From positions 93,645,322-93,709,321 of the forward strand of contig NC_053035.3 of NCBI RefSeq assembly GCF_002575655.3: 64,000 bases of DNA, read 5' to 3'. How positions within the stretch are numbered: position 1 is the first letter of the stretch; each line of letters begins with the position of its first letter. Below, piece after piece: positions 22,570-34,515 of the stretch. The notes under the pieces are model-generated. The model was not told the DNA's origin, searched no databases, and saw nothing but the letters and a program-made list of their open reading frames with translations. The position numbers were made by a program, and so were the translations under genes. This DNA comes from Aegilops tauschii subsp. strangulata. Its lineage: Eukaryota > Streptophyta > Magnoliopsida > Poales > Poaceae.

Positions 22570-25090
22570 TGTAACATCCCAAATTTTCAATTTGGAATGT
22601 TATACATAGGTCATTCATGCATATCATATTTTATCGCATTTCGTTTTGCGATCCTCGAAATTCTAAGCAACTCAAGGACCCACGGAGAGAGTTGGGGATT
22701 TCATTATTTTTATATTTGAGTTTTCTCAAATTTTGAAAAGAGGATCATTTGGTTTTAATTATTTTTCCTCTTCAAAAATATTTCATATTAAAATATAAGA
22801 GAGGAGATAATATGACTTCTCCAAAATAAAGGGAATATTGGAGGAAAAATATTAAAATCAAATAAATAATTCTTTTGGACTTTTATTGCTATTTTATTTG
22901 AATTACGAAAAATATGCGTTTTTCAAAATTTCATTAGAGGCCCAAATAAATGTTCACTTTGTCCGCAATATTATTAGAGGACGTGAAAATTTATTTCAGG
23001 ATTTTTGAACTTCATTTAGTATTTCTTTTATTTGTTTTTCCGCGTCAGGATTTTAAAAAAAAGTGCACCGACCTAACGGGCCGTAACCGACCCGGCCTCC
23101 AGCCGGGGACATGCTTTATAAGCCGGCCACCCCGAGGCCCCAGCCCACGCCCCCGAACCCTAACCCTAGCCGTCGTGCCGCCGCCGGAGGCCCTCGACGC
23201 TGCGCCGCCTCGTCGGAGCCTCGCCGGAGGTAGCCGACGCCGCCGCCGGCGTTCGTCGTTTTTTTTCCTTTAATCGTTCAGTTTTTTTAAATAGATTGGT
23301 TCGTTTTTTTTCTGGTTTAGTTATTTAGCGGACGTTCGTCCGTACGTTCGTTTTAATGAATGCTATTCGTCAGTTAGCCGCAGACAGCGAACGTTCGTTC
23401 GTTAGCCTGTTTGTCTCGTTTTATTTTCCAGGGTTTTTCCGTGATTATTTTTTATCGCGATTTCTGCCCTAATCTTCGTTTTAGTTTATCTTTTCGCTCG
23501 TTTTAACGAACTTGAACAAGATTTTGGTACTATAAAAATTGACTTTAGTCTAGATTAGTAAACGAATCTTGTTTCTTTCGTAGTTTGAGTTTCGTTGCTC
23601 CGTTTGATTTGATTATTTTTGCAAACCGGAGTTCTTCAGTTGAACTTTTTGGTTAGATCTTCTTATTTGAGTTTTCCCCGTGCATCTTTGTTTGAGTGCT
23701 TATGTATGCTATTGTTTGTTTGCGATAGAATTCCCGGAGTGCGAAGCGTGCTTCTACGAGTCTCTAGGTTTTGCGGATCGTCAGCAAGGCAAGTAACACA
23801 TTGATCATACCCCTTTATTACCCAGTTTTTACGCATTAGTTTCAACCCTCACACATTGCATGAGTAGGATCTCTTAACATGTGGGTCTGGGAAGTAGATG
23901 ATGAGGTAGAACCTATTGCCCTTTTATTATCAAACCCTGGGAGTTACTTCTACGTTATGCTTATATTGCCATGCTATGCTCGTAGACGTGGTTTGGGTTT
24001 GAGAGTATCCATGACAGATGTGAGTTTGTTAATTAATGGTTCAACCTAAGGTGGCAACTTTAATACACATCTGGGTGGATTGCTTGTGGGCACCTAGAGA
24101 ATCCAGTGTTGTCCTAGGATATTCCGGAGTACCCGTGTGATCATCCTATGGTCCGCCACCCAGGCTCAAAGGGATCATAAGATTATTCATGCTAGAAACT
24201 TCCGTGTGCAACCACAAGCCATTACGGGCTCTGGCATAGTTGAGTATGTTGCGTGACCTCTTTCAGTGGTAGGCTAGCAGATGTAGAGGGAAAGTAGGTG
24301 TAACTGTCTACCCAGAGTAAAGAGTTAATGCTTCTGAAAGACTGTGTCTCGGTCATCCGTTTCTCAAATACCATGTAGTGCGAGAAATCAAACGGAGGAG
24401 ATCGAGACTTGTGGGGAAAAGTGCGCAAACCTCTGAAGAGTGTATAAACTAATCATGGTTAGCCGTGGCCCCGGTTATGGACATCTTGTGTATCTGGTTC
24501 TTGGATTATCATATGGATCTCATCACTCTAAATTAATTTGTTGGGATGTTAATGAGTACTTTAATTGGGATTGAGTTGGCGGAACCTTCTCAATGATGTT
24601 TCAACCACCATGATAGTTAAATAAGAATATATTCCCTTGTTGCAGGGAAAAATTGGCTTTTCGCAAAAACATTATAACCATCGAGCCTCCACCAGCCATA
24701 TATGCATGTAGTGATAGCATTTATCTGTGCATTGCTCTATTGTGTTATTTTGCTAGCATATTCCATGTGCTGACCCGTTTTCAAGCTGCAACATATCATG
24801 TTGCAGACTTTTCAGACGACGAGTAAGGTGCCATAGGTCGTTTGTCATGCACTCAGCTATGCCGTTGGAGTTGATGGACTCACTTTATCTTCCAAGCCTT
24901 CTGCTGTTATCTTAGCTAGATGGCCTTAAGCCATTTTTATTGTAATAAGTTCTCTTTTGAGACATTCGGTGTAATAAGTGTGTGATTGCTACTCTGTTAT
25001 AAATCCTTCGAGTACTGTGTGTGTCAGCATTACCGATCCAGGGATGACACTAAACACAGAGATTTGACCATCTGAGGTCGGATCGCTACA
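22570..25090 (+). repeat. 5' LTR of Gypsy-2
   Basis: Opens TGTAACATCCCAAATTTTC and closes CGGATCGCTACA. 2521 bp. It contains a TATA motif at 23115-23121 and an AACCCTAACCCTAG tract just downstream. Confidence 0.93.
23115..23121 (+). promoter_or_regulatory. TATA box of Gypsy-2 LTR
   Basis: TTTATAA within GCTTTATAAGCCGG, conserved in the 3' LTR at 31105-31111. It is followed about 40-55 bp later by the telobox-like AACCCTAACCCTAG. Confidence 0.6.
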
Positions 25091-25093
25091 AGA

Positions 25094-25105
25094 TGGTATC
25101 AGAGC
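25094..25105 (+). promoter_or_regulatory. Gypsy-2 primer binding site (initiator tRNA-Met)
   Basis: TGGTATCAGAGC lies three bases after the 5' LTR, the same primer as Gypsy-1. Confidence 0.93.
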
Positions 25106-25197
25106 ACGCGCTGAATGTAGGACACGACCACTAACATGAGCCATAGGTCACTCTTCTCTACTCATTTCTGACTCCTCTCCATTTTCTACTCTCTAGG

Positions 25198-25941
25198 ATG
25201 GCGGACTCAAGGAACAAGTTTGCATAACCGGATGAAGACACACCATTTGGACGACACTTGAAGGAAGTCACTAGGTACTTGAACATCGGAATACCAAGCT
25301 TCACCGGAACCTACATCGCCACTTTACCAGAAGAGGAGCGTTGGATGATTCGGGTTCAAGTTCCAGGAAGGACATTCACGCCAGTCACTGAGCCCATAGA
25401 GTTTTCCTTTGATGCACCCACCTGGAGTCTAGGCAAGAGCATGGCAGCCCACATTGCTATGGGACGAATTGGAGAAGTCTACAAACAGGAGCTGAAGAAC
25501 ACTATCCATTAGATATGTGGGCGCTGAGACGAGCAATGGGAGATAGTCAGCACCAGGAGGGACAGGTCCATTGCAGCTTTCATCCAGGACTTTAACCAAC
25601 ACATTCGACGCCAGGAGAACCAGATGTGCGCAGGCATGATAGATTTGAAGAAGGCGATGACCAGGATCACAGAGCTAGAAGAGGAACTGAAGTCTACACA
25701 CGATGGATATGAGGAGGAAATGACGATACTCCTGGAGAAGAATGACGACCTGACAAGGAAGCTAGGAGTTTTTATGGGAGACCCCGCACCAGGAGGGGAA
25801 GACGACGAACCCAAGGAAATTCGTTCTGAAGACTACATTATCATCGACGGCACCGTCTCCGACCCCGGCGATAGTGACGATGATTATGAAGACAAAGCTA
25901 GAGCGGACATCATGGAGTCTTCCACCGATCAATATTTCTAG
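25198..25941 (+). pseudogene. Extra ORF upstream of gag in Gypsy-2 (ORF0-like), three stops
   Basis: Homologous over its whole length to 18849-18118 of Gypsy-1: ATG 25198, FGRHLKEVTRYLNIGIP, APTWSLGKSMAAHIAMG, coiled coil KKAMTRITELEEELKS, acidic tail, and the ending MESSTDQYF. In-frame stops at 25225-25227 (TAA), 25510-25512 (TAG) and 25525-25527 (TGA) stand where Gypsy-1 has CAA, CAG and CGN codons, so all three fit C-to-T changes. No frameshift is needed, so spacing is conserved. Confidence 0.85.
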
Positions 25942-26144
25942 ATGACCACAATGTGATTAGTAGCATTCCCCTGTATATAGTAGTAGTCCGACCACTTTTG
26001 TAATGATAGTTCTAGACCGATTGTATGCCCTTGCTTGATTGATTGAGTGATATGATATGATTGTGTTTGTCTCATGTGCATATGGGTACTGCTTTCTCAC
26101 TAGACCTCATTCTATTCTGATCTCTCCCCTCTAAAACCCATCAG

Positions 26145-29100
26145 ATGCCTCCGAGACGTGATACCGGACTTGTCTTCCCACCGGAGATCACCCAGTTGAT
26201 CCAGCAGCAGAATGCCTTGATGCAGATATTAGTCCAGAACCAAGGCAACAACAACAACAACAACAACAACCCGCCTCCACCACCTCCAGTTGACAACTTA
26301 GCTCGTTTTCTGAGGTTACAGCCGCCGGTGTTCTCCAGTAGCACCGAGAAAATAGTTGCTGATGACTGGCTACGCAGGATTGGAAGGGAGTTGACCACCG
26401 TAGGTTGCGCAGATGCGGAGAAAGTGCGTTTTGCCGCACACCAACTGGATGGACCAGTAGCTTCATGGTGGGAGAATTACACGACCACTTTCCGTATAGC
26501 CAATACCACTTGGGATCAGTTTCAGCAAGCATTCCGCACAGCCCATGTCTCAACTGGAACTATGAGCATGAAGAAGCGCGAGTTTCACAACTTGCGCCAG
26601 GGAAATCGTACTGTGGCTCAGTACGTAGATGAGTTTAGTAAGCTATCCCATTATGCCCCTGATGATGTGGCCACAGATGCCGCGAAGCAGGAGAAGTTTA
26701 TGGAAGGGCTGAATGATGAGATGAGCATACAGTTGATGGTGGCAACATTTAACAACTACCAGGAGTTGGTAGACAAGGCTCTTATGATTGAAGGGAAGCA
26801 TTAGTACATTGACAACCGTAAGAGGAAGTATGGACAAGGGAAGTACAATTCTGGAGCTCAGCAGAAATCCCGTTTCACCCCGACCTCGGGAGGAATTACC
26901 CATAACCATGGAGGCCACACCCATAATGGAGGGAGTTCTCATAACCACAACGGCCCCAAGAATGGGAATGGAGCAAGCAGTAATCAGAACCGCTCCAACC
27001 CAGCCACACCCGCCAAGAAGGATCTAAGTCACATTACTTGTTTCAAGTGCGGGAAGACTGGACACTATGCCACTGAGTGCCCTGAAGCGAAGAATGGGAA
27101 TGGCAATGGAAGCTCTGGGAAGAAGCCCAACCTTTTCAACATGGGACAAGTGAACCACGTGAACGTGGAGGAGGTTGAAGAGCAGCCTGATGCAGTTATC
27201 GGTAAGTTTTTGGTTAAGTCATTTACTGCAATTGTTCTTTTGATACTGGTGCATCGCATTCATACATTTCAAGGGGATTTGTGGATAAATATAAGTTTCC
27301 CACTAAAGTACTTAGCACACCCATGTTAGTAAGCTCACCAGGAGCGGAGTATATGGCAAGTCAAGGATGTTTTCAGATGCCATTGGCCATTGGAAGCCAT
27401 GTTTTCCCCTCAGACCTAATAATATTGGAGTCGCAAGGATTGGATGTGATACTAGGCATGGATTGGCTATCGATGTATGGGGGAAACATCGATTGCGCGA
27501 GTAAGTCGATTTTTCTCACCACCCCGGAGGGAAAAAGGATCAAGTATGTATCTAGGCATGTGCCTAGAAGGACTCAAGTAAATTCTCTCACGGGAGTTGT
27601 TCAGGAGGAAGTGCCTGTAGTGAAGGATTACCCAGATGTATTTCCAAAGGATCTACCAGGCATGCTGCCAGATCGGGATATTGAATTTTTGATAGAGTTA
27701 CTGCCAGGCACCGAACCAATATCGAAGAGACCATACCGGATGCCCGCCAACGATCTGGAGGAGATTAAGAAGCAGATTAAGGAGTTATTGGAGAATGGTT
27801 ACATTTGACGAAGTTCATCACCATGGGGAGCCCAGTGCTCTTGGTTGAGAAGGATGGATCGTTAAGAATGGTTGTTCATTATCGTGCGTTGAATGAAGTG
27901 ACGATCAAGAAAAAGTACCCGCTGTCAATGATCAATGATTTGTTTGACCATTTGCAAGGAGCTAAAGTGTTTTCGAAGATCGATCTGCGATCAGGGTACC
28001 ACCAGCTGAAGATTCGAGAAAAGGATATACCTAAGACAGCTTTCACCACAAGGTATGGGCTATATGAGTATACGGTTATGTCATTTGGATTGACTAACGC
28101 CCCTGCCTATTTTATGAGCATGATGAACAAGGTGTTCATGGAATTCTTGGATAAGTTTGTTGTGGTGTTCATTGATGATATTTTGGTATACTCGAAGAAT
28201 GAAGAGGAACACAAGGAGCATTTGTGTTTGGTTCTTGAGAAGCTCAGGGAACTTCGGTTATATGCCAAGTTTAGCAAATGTGAGTTTTGGTTGAAGGAAG
28301 TTGGATTTCTTGGACATGTTATATCAGGAGAATGTATAGCAGCGGATCCTACCAAGGTTCAGTCAGTCACTGAGTGGTTGGCACCCACCTCAGTTGGAGA
28401 GATCCGCGGTTTTCTTGGACTCACGGGATACTATCGGAGATTCATTGAGAATTTTTCCAAGATTGCGAAGCCCATGACGGCATTGTTGAAGAAGGACACC
28501 ATGTTCCATTGGACTGAAGAATGTGAAGCAAGTTTCCAGGAGTTGGAGAAACGTCTAACTATAGCCCCAGTGCTGATTCTGCCGGATATACGCAAGGATT
28601 TCCAAGTGTATTGCGACGCCTCTCGCTTAGGACTTGGAGGAGTACTTATGCAAGACGGAAGAGTTGTTTCGTATGCCTCACGTCAACTTCGACCACATGA
28701 GTTGAATTATGCCACCCATGATTTGGAGTTAGCAGATGTGCATGCGCTCAAGACCTGGAGACATTTTCTTATTGGAAACCGTTGTGATGTGTACACGGAT
28801 CATAAGAGTTTGAAGTACATTTTTACTCAGAAGGAGCTGAACCTCAGGCAGAGGAGATGGTTGGAGCTCATAAAGGATTATGATATGAAGTTGCACTATC
28901 ATCCAGGAAAGGCCAATGTCGTGGCAGACGCTTTGAGCCAGAAGAGTTATGTCAATACCCTCGTGACCGGAGGATTGCCAAAGGAGTTAGCAGAAGATCT
29001 TAGGGAGCTTCGTTTGGAGATCGTCCCTAGAGGTTTTGTTGCAGCATTGGAGGTTCAATCAACGTTATTGGGAAAGATTCGAGAAGCTCAGAAGGATGAC

Positions 29101-30540
29101 AAAGAAATTGCCAAGATAAAGGAGAAGATGAGTGAAGGAAAAGCCAAAGGTTTTCGTGAGGATGAACACGACACCTTGTGGTTTCGAGGACCGTGTATAT
29201 GTTCCCAATAATACCGAGATCAGGAAGTTGATACTTCAGGAAGCTCATGACTCACCATACTCGATACACCCCGGAAACACCAATATGTATTTGGATTTGA
29301 AGGAGCGTTTCTGGTGGACTGGAATGAAGAAGGATATTGCCGAGTATGTAGCCGTATGTGATGTATGTCAGAAAGTAAAGGTAGAACATCAGAAGCCAGC
29401 AGGATTATTGCAGCCTATGCCGATACCCGAATGGAAGTGGGACAAGCTTGGCATGGATTTCTTCACCGGATTACCCAGGACCCGATCAGGATATGATTCT
29501 ATCTGGGTAGTAGTGGATCGCTTGACCAAAGTACCCACTTTATCCCAGTGAAAACCACCTATACCAGTGCAAAGTTGGCCAAGATATATATGACCAGGAT
29601 CGTATGTCTGCACGGAGTTCCGAGGACCATCGTATCAGATAGAGGAACACAATTTACTTCAAAGTTTTGGCACCAGCTGCACCAGACTTTGGGAACCAGG
29701 CTAGAGTTCAGTACAACCTTTCATCTGCAGACAGATGGACAGACCGAGAGAATCAACCAGATTCTGGAAGACATGCTGAGAGCTTGTGCGCTAGATTATG
29801 GATCTAGTTGGGATGACAACTTGCCCTACGTGGAGTTCTCATACAACAACAACTACCATGCCAGTTTGAAGATGGCATCGTTCGAAGCCCTGTATGGAAG
29901 AAGATGCCGAACACTGTTGACGTGGGATGAGGTTGAAGACCGCCAGTTGTTTGGACCGGATTTGATTAAGGAGTCCGAAGAGAAGGTTAAGCTGATTCGA
30001 GATAGACTGAAGGTAGCTCAGTCCAGATAGAAGAGCTATGCAGACTCAAAACGCAAGGAGGTAGTCTATGAAACCGGAGACAGAGCATATCTCCGTGTGT
30101 CACCACTGCGAGGAGTTAAACGTTTTGGAGTTAAGGGAAAGTTAGCCCCGAGATTTGTAGGTCCATACCGTGTTTCGGAACGCATCGGAGAGATTGCCTA
30201 CAAGTTGGAGTTACCCGAAGGACTGTCAGAAGTTCATGATGTGTTTCATGTTTCCCAGTTGAAGAAGTGCCATGCAGAGATGGCCGATATTCCTCTGAGA
30301 GATACAGTGCCCCTGGAAGCAATTCAGTTGGATAGTGATTTGACCTATGAGGAGAAACCAGTCAAGATTCTCGAGTTTGCCAGCCGAGTTACACACAGCA
30401 AGGTTATCAAGTTCTGCAAAGTTCAGTGGAGCCACCATACCGAGGATGAAGCCACCTGGGAACGAGAGGATGATCTACGCAGAGACCACCCACACCTATT
30501 TTCTAGCCAACCCGAATCTCGAGGACGAGATTCATCTTAA
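26145..30540 (+). pseudogene. Gypsy-2 gag-pol polyprotein with chromodomain, heavily broken
   Basis: Same order as Gypsy-1: gag from ATG 26145, Asn-rich linker, knuckle CFKCGKTGHYATEC, protease DTG, reverse transcriptase with FIDD, RNase H, integrase, and chromodomain ending at TAA 30538. Breaks seen by comparison are: stop 26802-26804, 1-nt loss near 27240 inside the protease DTG region, stop 27806-27808, 1-nt loss near 27827, 1-nt gain near 29183, 1-nt loss near 29533, and stop 30028-30030. The stops fit CAG/CGN to TAG/TGA changes. The 3' end keeps the SRGRDSS tail lost in Gypsy-1. Non-functional. Confidence 0.92.
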
Positions 30541-30552
30541 GGGGGGTAGGTT
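30536..30552 (+). promoter_or_regulatory. Gypsy-2 polypurine tract
   Basis: TCTTAAGGGGGGTAGGTTTG spans the pol stop codon and ends at the 3' LTR. Identical in core to the Gypsy-1 tract. Confidence 0.88.
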
Positions 30553-32788
30553 TGTAACATCCCAAATTTTCAATTTGGAATGTAATACATAGGTCATTCA
30601 TGCATATCATATTTTATCGCCTTTCGTTTTGCGATCCTCAAAATTCTAAGAAACTCAAGGACCCACGGAGAGAGTTGGGGATTTCGTTATTTTCATATTT
30701 GAGTTTTCTCAAATTTTGAAAAGAGGATCATTTGGTTTTAATTATTTTTCCTCTTCGAAAATATTTCATATTAAAATATAAGAGAGGAGATAATATGACT
30801 TCTCCAAAATAAAGGGAATATTGGAGGAAAAATATTAAAATCAAATAAATAATTCTTTTGGACTTTTATTGCTATTTTATTTGAATTAGGAAACATATGC
30901 GTTTTTCAAAATTGCACTAGAGGCCCAAATAAATGTTCACTTTGTCCGCAATATTATTAGAGGACCGCGAAAATTTCTTTCAGGATTTTTGGACTTCATT
31001 TAGTATTCCTTTTATTTGTTTTTCTGCGTCAGGATTTTTAAAATAAAAAAAAGTGCACCGACCTAACGGGTCGTAACCGACCCGGACTCCAGCTGGGGGC
31101 AGGCTTTATAAGCCGGCCACCCCGAGGCCCCAGCCCACCAAGCCGCCAGCCCGCGCCCCCAAACCCTAACCCTAGCAGCCGTGCCGCCGCTATCGCCAGC
31201 TGCCGCCGCCCGACGTTGCCGCCTCCCCATCGTGCCGCCGCCGCCGTCCCGCCGCCGTCGCCCCTCGCCGCCGCCGGAGCCCCTCGACGCCGCGCCGCCC
31301 CGCCGCAGCCTCGCCAAAGGTAGCCGCCGCCGCCGTTCGTCTTTTTTTCGGTCAACCGTTCTATTTTTTTAGAAACCCTAGATCTATTTTTTAAAATACA
31401 GTGGTTCGGTTTTTTCGGTTTAGTTATTTAGCGGACGTTCGTCCGTACGTTTGTTTTAACAAACGTTGTTTGTCAATTAGCCGCAGACAGCGAAGTAACA
31501 CATTGATCATACATCTTTATTACCCAGTTTTTATGCATTAGTTTCAACCCTCACACATTGCATGAGTAGGATCTCTTAACATGTGGGTCTGGGAAGTAGA
31601 TGATGAGGTAGAACCTATTGCCCTTTTATTATCAAACCCTGGGAGTTACTTCCACGTTATGCTTATATTGCCATGCTATGCTCGTAGACGTGGTTTGGGT
31701 TTGAGAGTATCCATGACAGATGTGAGTTTGTTAATTAATGGTTCATCCTAAGGTGGCAACTTTAATACACATCTGGGTGGATTGCTTGTGGGCACCTAGA
31801 GAATCCAGTGTTGTCCTAGGATATTCCGGAGTACCCGTGTGATCATCCTACGGTCCGCCACCCAGGCTCAAAGGGATCATAAGATTATTCATGCTAGAAA
31901 CTTCTGTGTGCAGCCACAAGCCATTATGGGCTCTGGCATAGTTGAGTATGTTGCGTGACCTCTTTCAGTGGTAGGCTAGCAGATGTAGAGGGAAAGTAGG
32001 GGTAACTATCTACCTAGAGTAAAGAGTTAATGCTTCTGAAAGACTGTGTCTAGGTCATCTGTTTCTCAAATACCATGTAGTGCGAGAAATCAAACGGAGG
32101 AGATCGAGTCTTGTGGGGAAAAGTGCGCAAACCTCTGCAGAGTGTATAAACTAATCATGGTTAGCCATGTCCCCGGTTATGGACATCTTGAGTATCTGGT
32201 TCTTGGATTATCATATGGATCTCATCACTCTAAATTAATTTGTTGGGATGTCAATGACTACTTTAATTGGGATTTAGCTAAGGAACCTTCTCAATGATGT
32301 TTCAACCACCATGATAGTTAAATAAGAATATATTCCTTTGTTGTAGGGAAAATTTGGATTTTCGCAAAAACATTATAACCATAGAGCCTCCACCAGCCAT
32401 ATATGCATGTAGTGATAGCATTTATCTGTGCATTGCTCTATTGTGTTATTTTGCGAGCATATTCCATGCGCTGACCCGTTTTCAGGCTGCAACATATCAT
32501 GTTGCAGACTTTTCAGACGACGAGTAAGGTGCCATAGGTCGTTTGTCATGCACTCAGCTATGCCGTTGGAGTTGATGAACTCACTTTATCTTCCAAGCCT
32601 TCCGCTGTAATCTTAGTTAGATGGCCTTATGGCATTTTTATTGTAAGTTCTCTTTTGAGACATTCGATGTAATAAGTGTGTGATTGCTACTCTGTTATAA
32701 ATCCTTCGAGTACTATGTGTGTCAGCATTACCGATCCAGGGATGACACTGAACACAGAGATTTGACCGTCTGAGGTCGGATCGCTAGA
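30553..32788 (+). repeat. 3' LTR of Gypsy-2, internally deleted
   Basis: 2236 bp. Collinear with the 5' LTR except for a loss of about 400 bp at 31494 (corresponding to 23391-23791) and some extra GCC-rich sequence near 31130-31290. The terminal dinucleotide has mutated from CA to GA. Confidence 0.9.
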
Positions 32789-34290
32789 ACAGGATGAGGC
32801 CACGTGTCCCGGCCAAACACAGAGATTACAATGGACAGCTGATGATCGATTGTGCCTAGTGGAGGGCCAAATGGTAGGTGAGTCTGGTAAATGCTTGTTT
32901 GTGGAAAGAATCCCAGCAGACCTTGATTTGACCGGGCCAAAATCAATTAGAGCATCATTTCCCAACTTGGCCATGGCAGAGGTGTTTGAAGTAGGCAAGT
33001 AAGATGTAGATTCCATCTCTGTATTGATATAAATGGGAGTCTTGCCTTTCAAAGAGTGATCCGGTCAATTTATTACATTGGTTGTTTCGATCACAGAATC
33101 CAGACCTTTTTTGGGCTTCCAAAAATAATGTTTAGCTGTGGGATCAAAGCAATGATGTTTAGTGTGGCCCAATATCACATTTTAGAGAGGTCGGGCACTC
33201 GAAACAATTATGAGTATTAGAGTCGCAAGTAGAACAGGCCCGAGATCTCGAAGAAATCCCAAGGCCCAGATCCTGGTTATTCACCACGTTGGTCACCTGC
33301 TGTTCTGGCAGGGGACAGCTACAAGTGTCATTACGACAAACAGAACAAATTTCTCCTGGGCATAAAGAGGCCAAGTGGCCCACGGATTTGCATGTGGAGC
33401 ACAAATTTAGCCTCTCATAAATGTATTCCATAGGAGGGACCGATGTCAAAGACCAAATGGTGGCAATATGTGAATCAGAGTATCCAAATTGATGTTGATC
33501 CAGAATATGAAATAACATGAAATTAGGAATATTGCTCCAGACTTTCTCCCTGTACTGACAACCTTCGAATCTTTAATTAATAGCCTTAAAGCTCCCAATA
33601 TTGCACGGTTGGAAACTTCCAAATTGATACCTGTTGATAGGGAAAGTGGGTAATTGCATGTAATTAATGGTTGACCGAAATCTGAACCCTGCAACACCAA
33701 CTCTGGCAACTTTCTTGCCAGTGATGAGCCGTCCGGCGATGTACCTTGAATGATCTCCACATTTTCCGATGAAAAGAAACCAAACTTTGCTAGCTCCATA
33801 GAGGATGGACTCTTTTCATTAGCATGTTGCTCTGAGAATTTATACTTTGACTTGATAGCAATCGGAGAACGAGCAGCCACCTTAGGAATATGAGAATCGA
33901 GATGCCACGAGGAATCAGAACCCATATGACCATGGTTGTTCGAACGAAAGAGATAGAAATGACACACAAAGTCCGGCCAAACCCTGTCCTTGAGACCATA
34001 AATAAAATGTCCAACTTTATTGGAAGCCACAGAAAAATGATATCTTCTTCCAGAGAGATGCATAACATTGAGTCCCAAAGGAAGACCCCCAATACAACAT
34101 TGTAGTGCAATGGCAACCGAGTCCTTCATTGAGAGAGAAACTGGCCGGGGAGAAATGGACCACCAAGAAGAATTCTTTGCTCAAGCCAAAAGAGGAGAAG
34201 TGAACAGTATATCCAAAACGTTGACGCACCTGAGCCGCGACCACAAGGCCGGATGAGAAATCCCAATGCAGTAGACCATCCATGATCACC
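32789..34290 (-). pseudogene. DUF4283/zinc-knuckle gene, N-terminal piece
   Basis: Minus strand from ATG 34287 (MIMDGLLHWDFSSGLVVAAQV). GGLPLGLNVMHLSGRRYHFS and KVGHFIYGLKDRVWPDF follow, giving a DUF4283-like fold. Two CCHC knuckles come next: CSTCKSVGHLASLC (about 33405-33360) and CNLCVWPGHVASSC, whose last Cys codon lies exactly at the Gypsy-2 insertion point (32789-32791). There is also a Cys-rich CSVCRNDTCSCPLP. Frameshifts occur near 34125 (1-nt gain) and 33562 (1-nt loss), and a stop follows at 33159. The knuckles suggest nucleic-acid binding. The family resembles ORF1 of plant LINEs or an independent repetitive gene; no reverse transcriptase is in the window. Confidence 0.72.
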
Positions 34291-34399
34291 TAGATCAAAG
34301 ATCTCCATAGTTGATCAAAGTGTGGTGGAACCAGGTGGGAGGGAGGGGGAGAGAGGAGATGAGAGGAGAGCCTGATACATTTCATTTTGGGAAACGGAA
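34291..34399. other. 5' flank of the DUF4283 gene
   Basis: Purine-rich (GGAGGGAGGGGGAGAGAGG) stretch before the pseudogene start. The junction with Element-4 LTR sequence is somewhere near 34400 and cannot be placed exactly, because the LTR is truncated here without a visible TG end. Confidence 0.45.
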
Positions 34400-34515
34400 T
34401 TTTGAGAGAGCGATCTGATGTAAGTCTTTCGAGTACTTTGGATGAGTACTCACGGTTACTTTGCTACTTTTTCCCCTTTACCCGATTGCTGCGATCAGAT
34501 GATGGAGCCCAGGAG
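34400..34515 (+). repeat. 5' LTR of Element-4, left part (truncated)
   Basis: Continues in sequence with 41863-42219 once Element-3 and one AGGAG are removed: the frame DDGAQEPTDPAVDYYYTDGA then reads across the join. The TGTAACACC start of this LTR family (seen at 45708) is missing, so the left end is truncated. The exact left boundary is uncertain. Confidence 0.6.
34511..34515. repeat. Target site duplication AGGAG (Element-3; right copy 41858-41862)
   Basis: AGGAG stands directly before TGTCGGCGTTC and directly after CCGACA, a perfect 5-bp duplication. Confidence 0.93.

Larger units (their letters stand above)
22570..32788 (+). mobile_element. Gypsy-2: chromodomain LTR retrotransposon, plus strand
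   Basis: The element has 5' LTR 22570-25090, tRNA-Met primer site 25094-25105, extra ORF 25198-25941, gag-pol-chromodomain 26145-30540, polypurine tract 30536-30552 and 3' LTR 30553-32788. Flanking 5-mers are ATAGG (22565-22569) and ACAGG (32789-32793), one mismatch, so the duplication has aged. The last LTR bases are GCTACA on the left but GCTAGA on the right. The LTR sequence and protein are closely related to Gypsy-1. LTR divergence by eye is a few percent, several times that of Gypsy-1, and coding decay is heavier, so it is the older insertion. Confidence 0.92.
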
